32,298 nt of DNA from NCBI RefSeq assembly GCF_042652965.1, contig NZ_JBHSHL010000017.1, positions 1 to 32,298 of the forward strand, read 5' to 3'. Of this stretch, positions 32,279 to 32,298 are shown piece after piece (the stretch's first letter is position 1; every line of letters begins with the position of its first letter). The notes under the pieces are model-generated. The model saw nothing but the letters and a program-made list of their open reading frames with translations. It did no database searches and had not been told where the DNA came from. The DNA is from Filifactor villosus (lineage in GTDB: Bacteria; Bacillota; Clostridia; Peptostreptococcales; Filifactoraceae). The position numbers and the translations under genes were made by a program.

Positions 32279-32298
32279 CGTATAAAACAGAGGAGGTT

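Noticed and set aside
1..32298. tRNA, rRNA, tmRNA or known riboswitch classes
   Set aside because: Reading both strands gave no acceptor-stem/T-loop patterns or recognisable conserved cores; a covariance search would be decisive.

Overview
The window looks like a chromosomal segment from an anaerobic low-to-moderate-GC Bacillota, perhaps Clostridia or Tissierellia. The basis is AGGAGG-type ribosome binding sites, a PII-like cyclic-di-AMP receptor, an oxygen-sensitive glycyl radical enzyme with its activase, arginine deiminase fermentation genes, a Feo system with a FeoB-associated cysteine-rich peptide, and Bacillus-type LexA boxes (GAAC-N4-GTTC). The species cannot be fixed from this sequence. 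No rRNA, tRNA, CRISPR array or prophage was seen.

Layout. Positions 1-891 are the right part of an IS21-family insertion sequence (tail of an upstream ORF, then istB broken by a 71-N gap). 982-5330 is an accessory stretch: an EVE-like reader protein translationally coupled to a Nudix hydrolase, an ADP-ribosylglycohydrolase, and an EcsC-like EF-hand protein. 5650-8616 holds a divergent MBOAT acyltransferase and family-4 glycosyltransferase. 8999-10348 is a sodium:neurotransmitter-type symporter. 11159-15426 is a tightly overlapping three-gene ABC operon (ATPase, CARDB-like repeat membrane protein, MacB/FtsX permease). 16298-19217 is an iron(II) uptake operon, feoA-feoA-feoB-FeoB-associated peptide, with a Fur-like box upstream. 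19771-21717 carries two lipoproteins (one DUF4300). 22140-24480 is the yjjI/yjjW glycyl radical enzyme pair, and 24918-25247 the c-di-AMP receptor. 26194-29356 has arginine deiminase and an ArcD-type antiporter but no arcB or arcC. 29955-32008 is an SOS-box-controlled pair: a radical SAM putative DNA-repair protein and its DUF4130-type partner. A plus-strand promoter and ribosome binding site at the extreme right edge serve a gene outside the window.

Non-coding DNA is abundant, and much of it consists of two families of small inverted-repeat elements. Family 1 is about 140 bp with GGAAACACCGC/GGAAATATCGC-like ends. It has five copies, one of them inserted into another with an apparent TTAA duplication. 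Family 2 is about 113 bp with ATACTATT ends. It has six copies, two adjacent and identical in length. Both look like MITE-type elements with no transposase in the window.

The least understood and most interesting parts are the EVE-like/Nudix pair beside the insertion sequence, the SOS-regulated radical SAM pair with a possible clamp-binding tail, the YjjI/YjjW system whose substrate I do not know, the ABC operon with its repeat protein, and a potentially switchable structured segment upstream of arginine deiminase.
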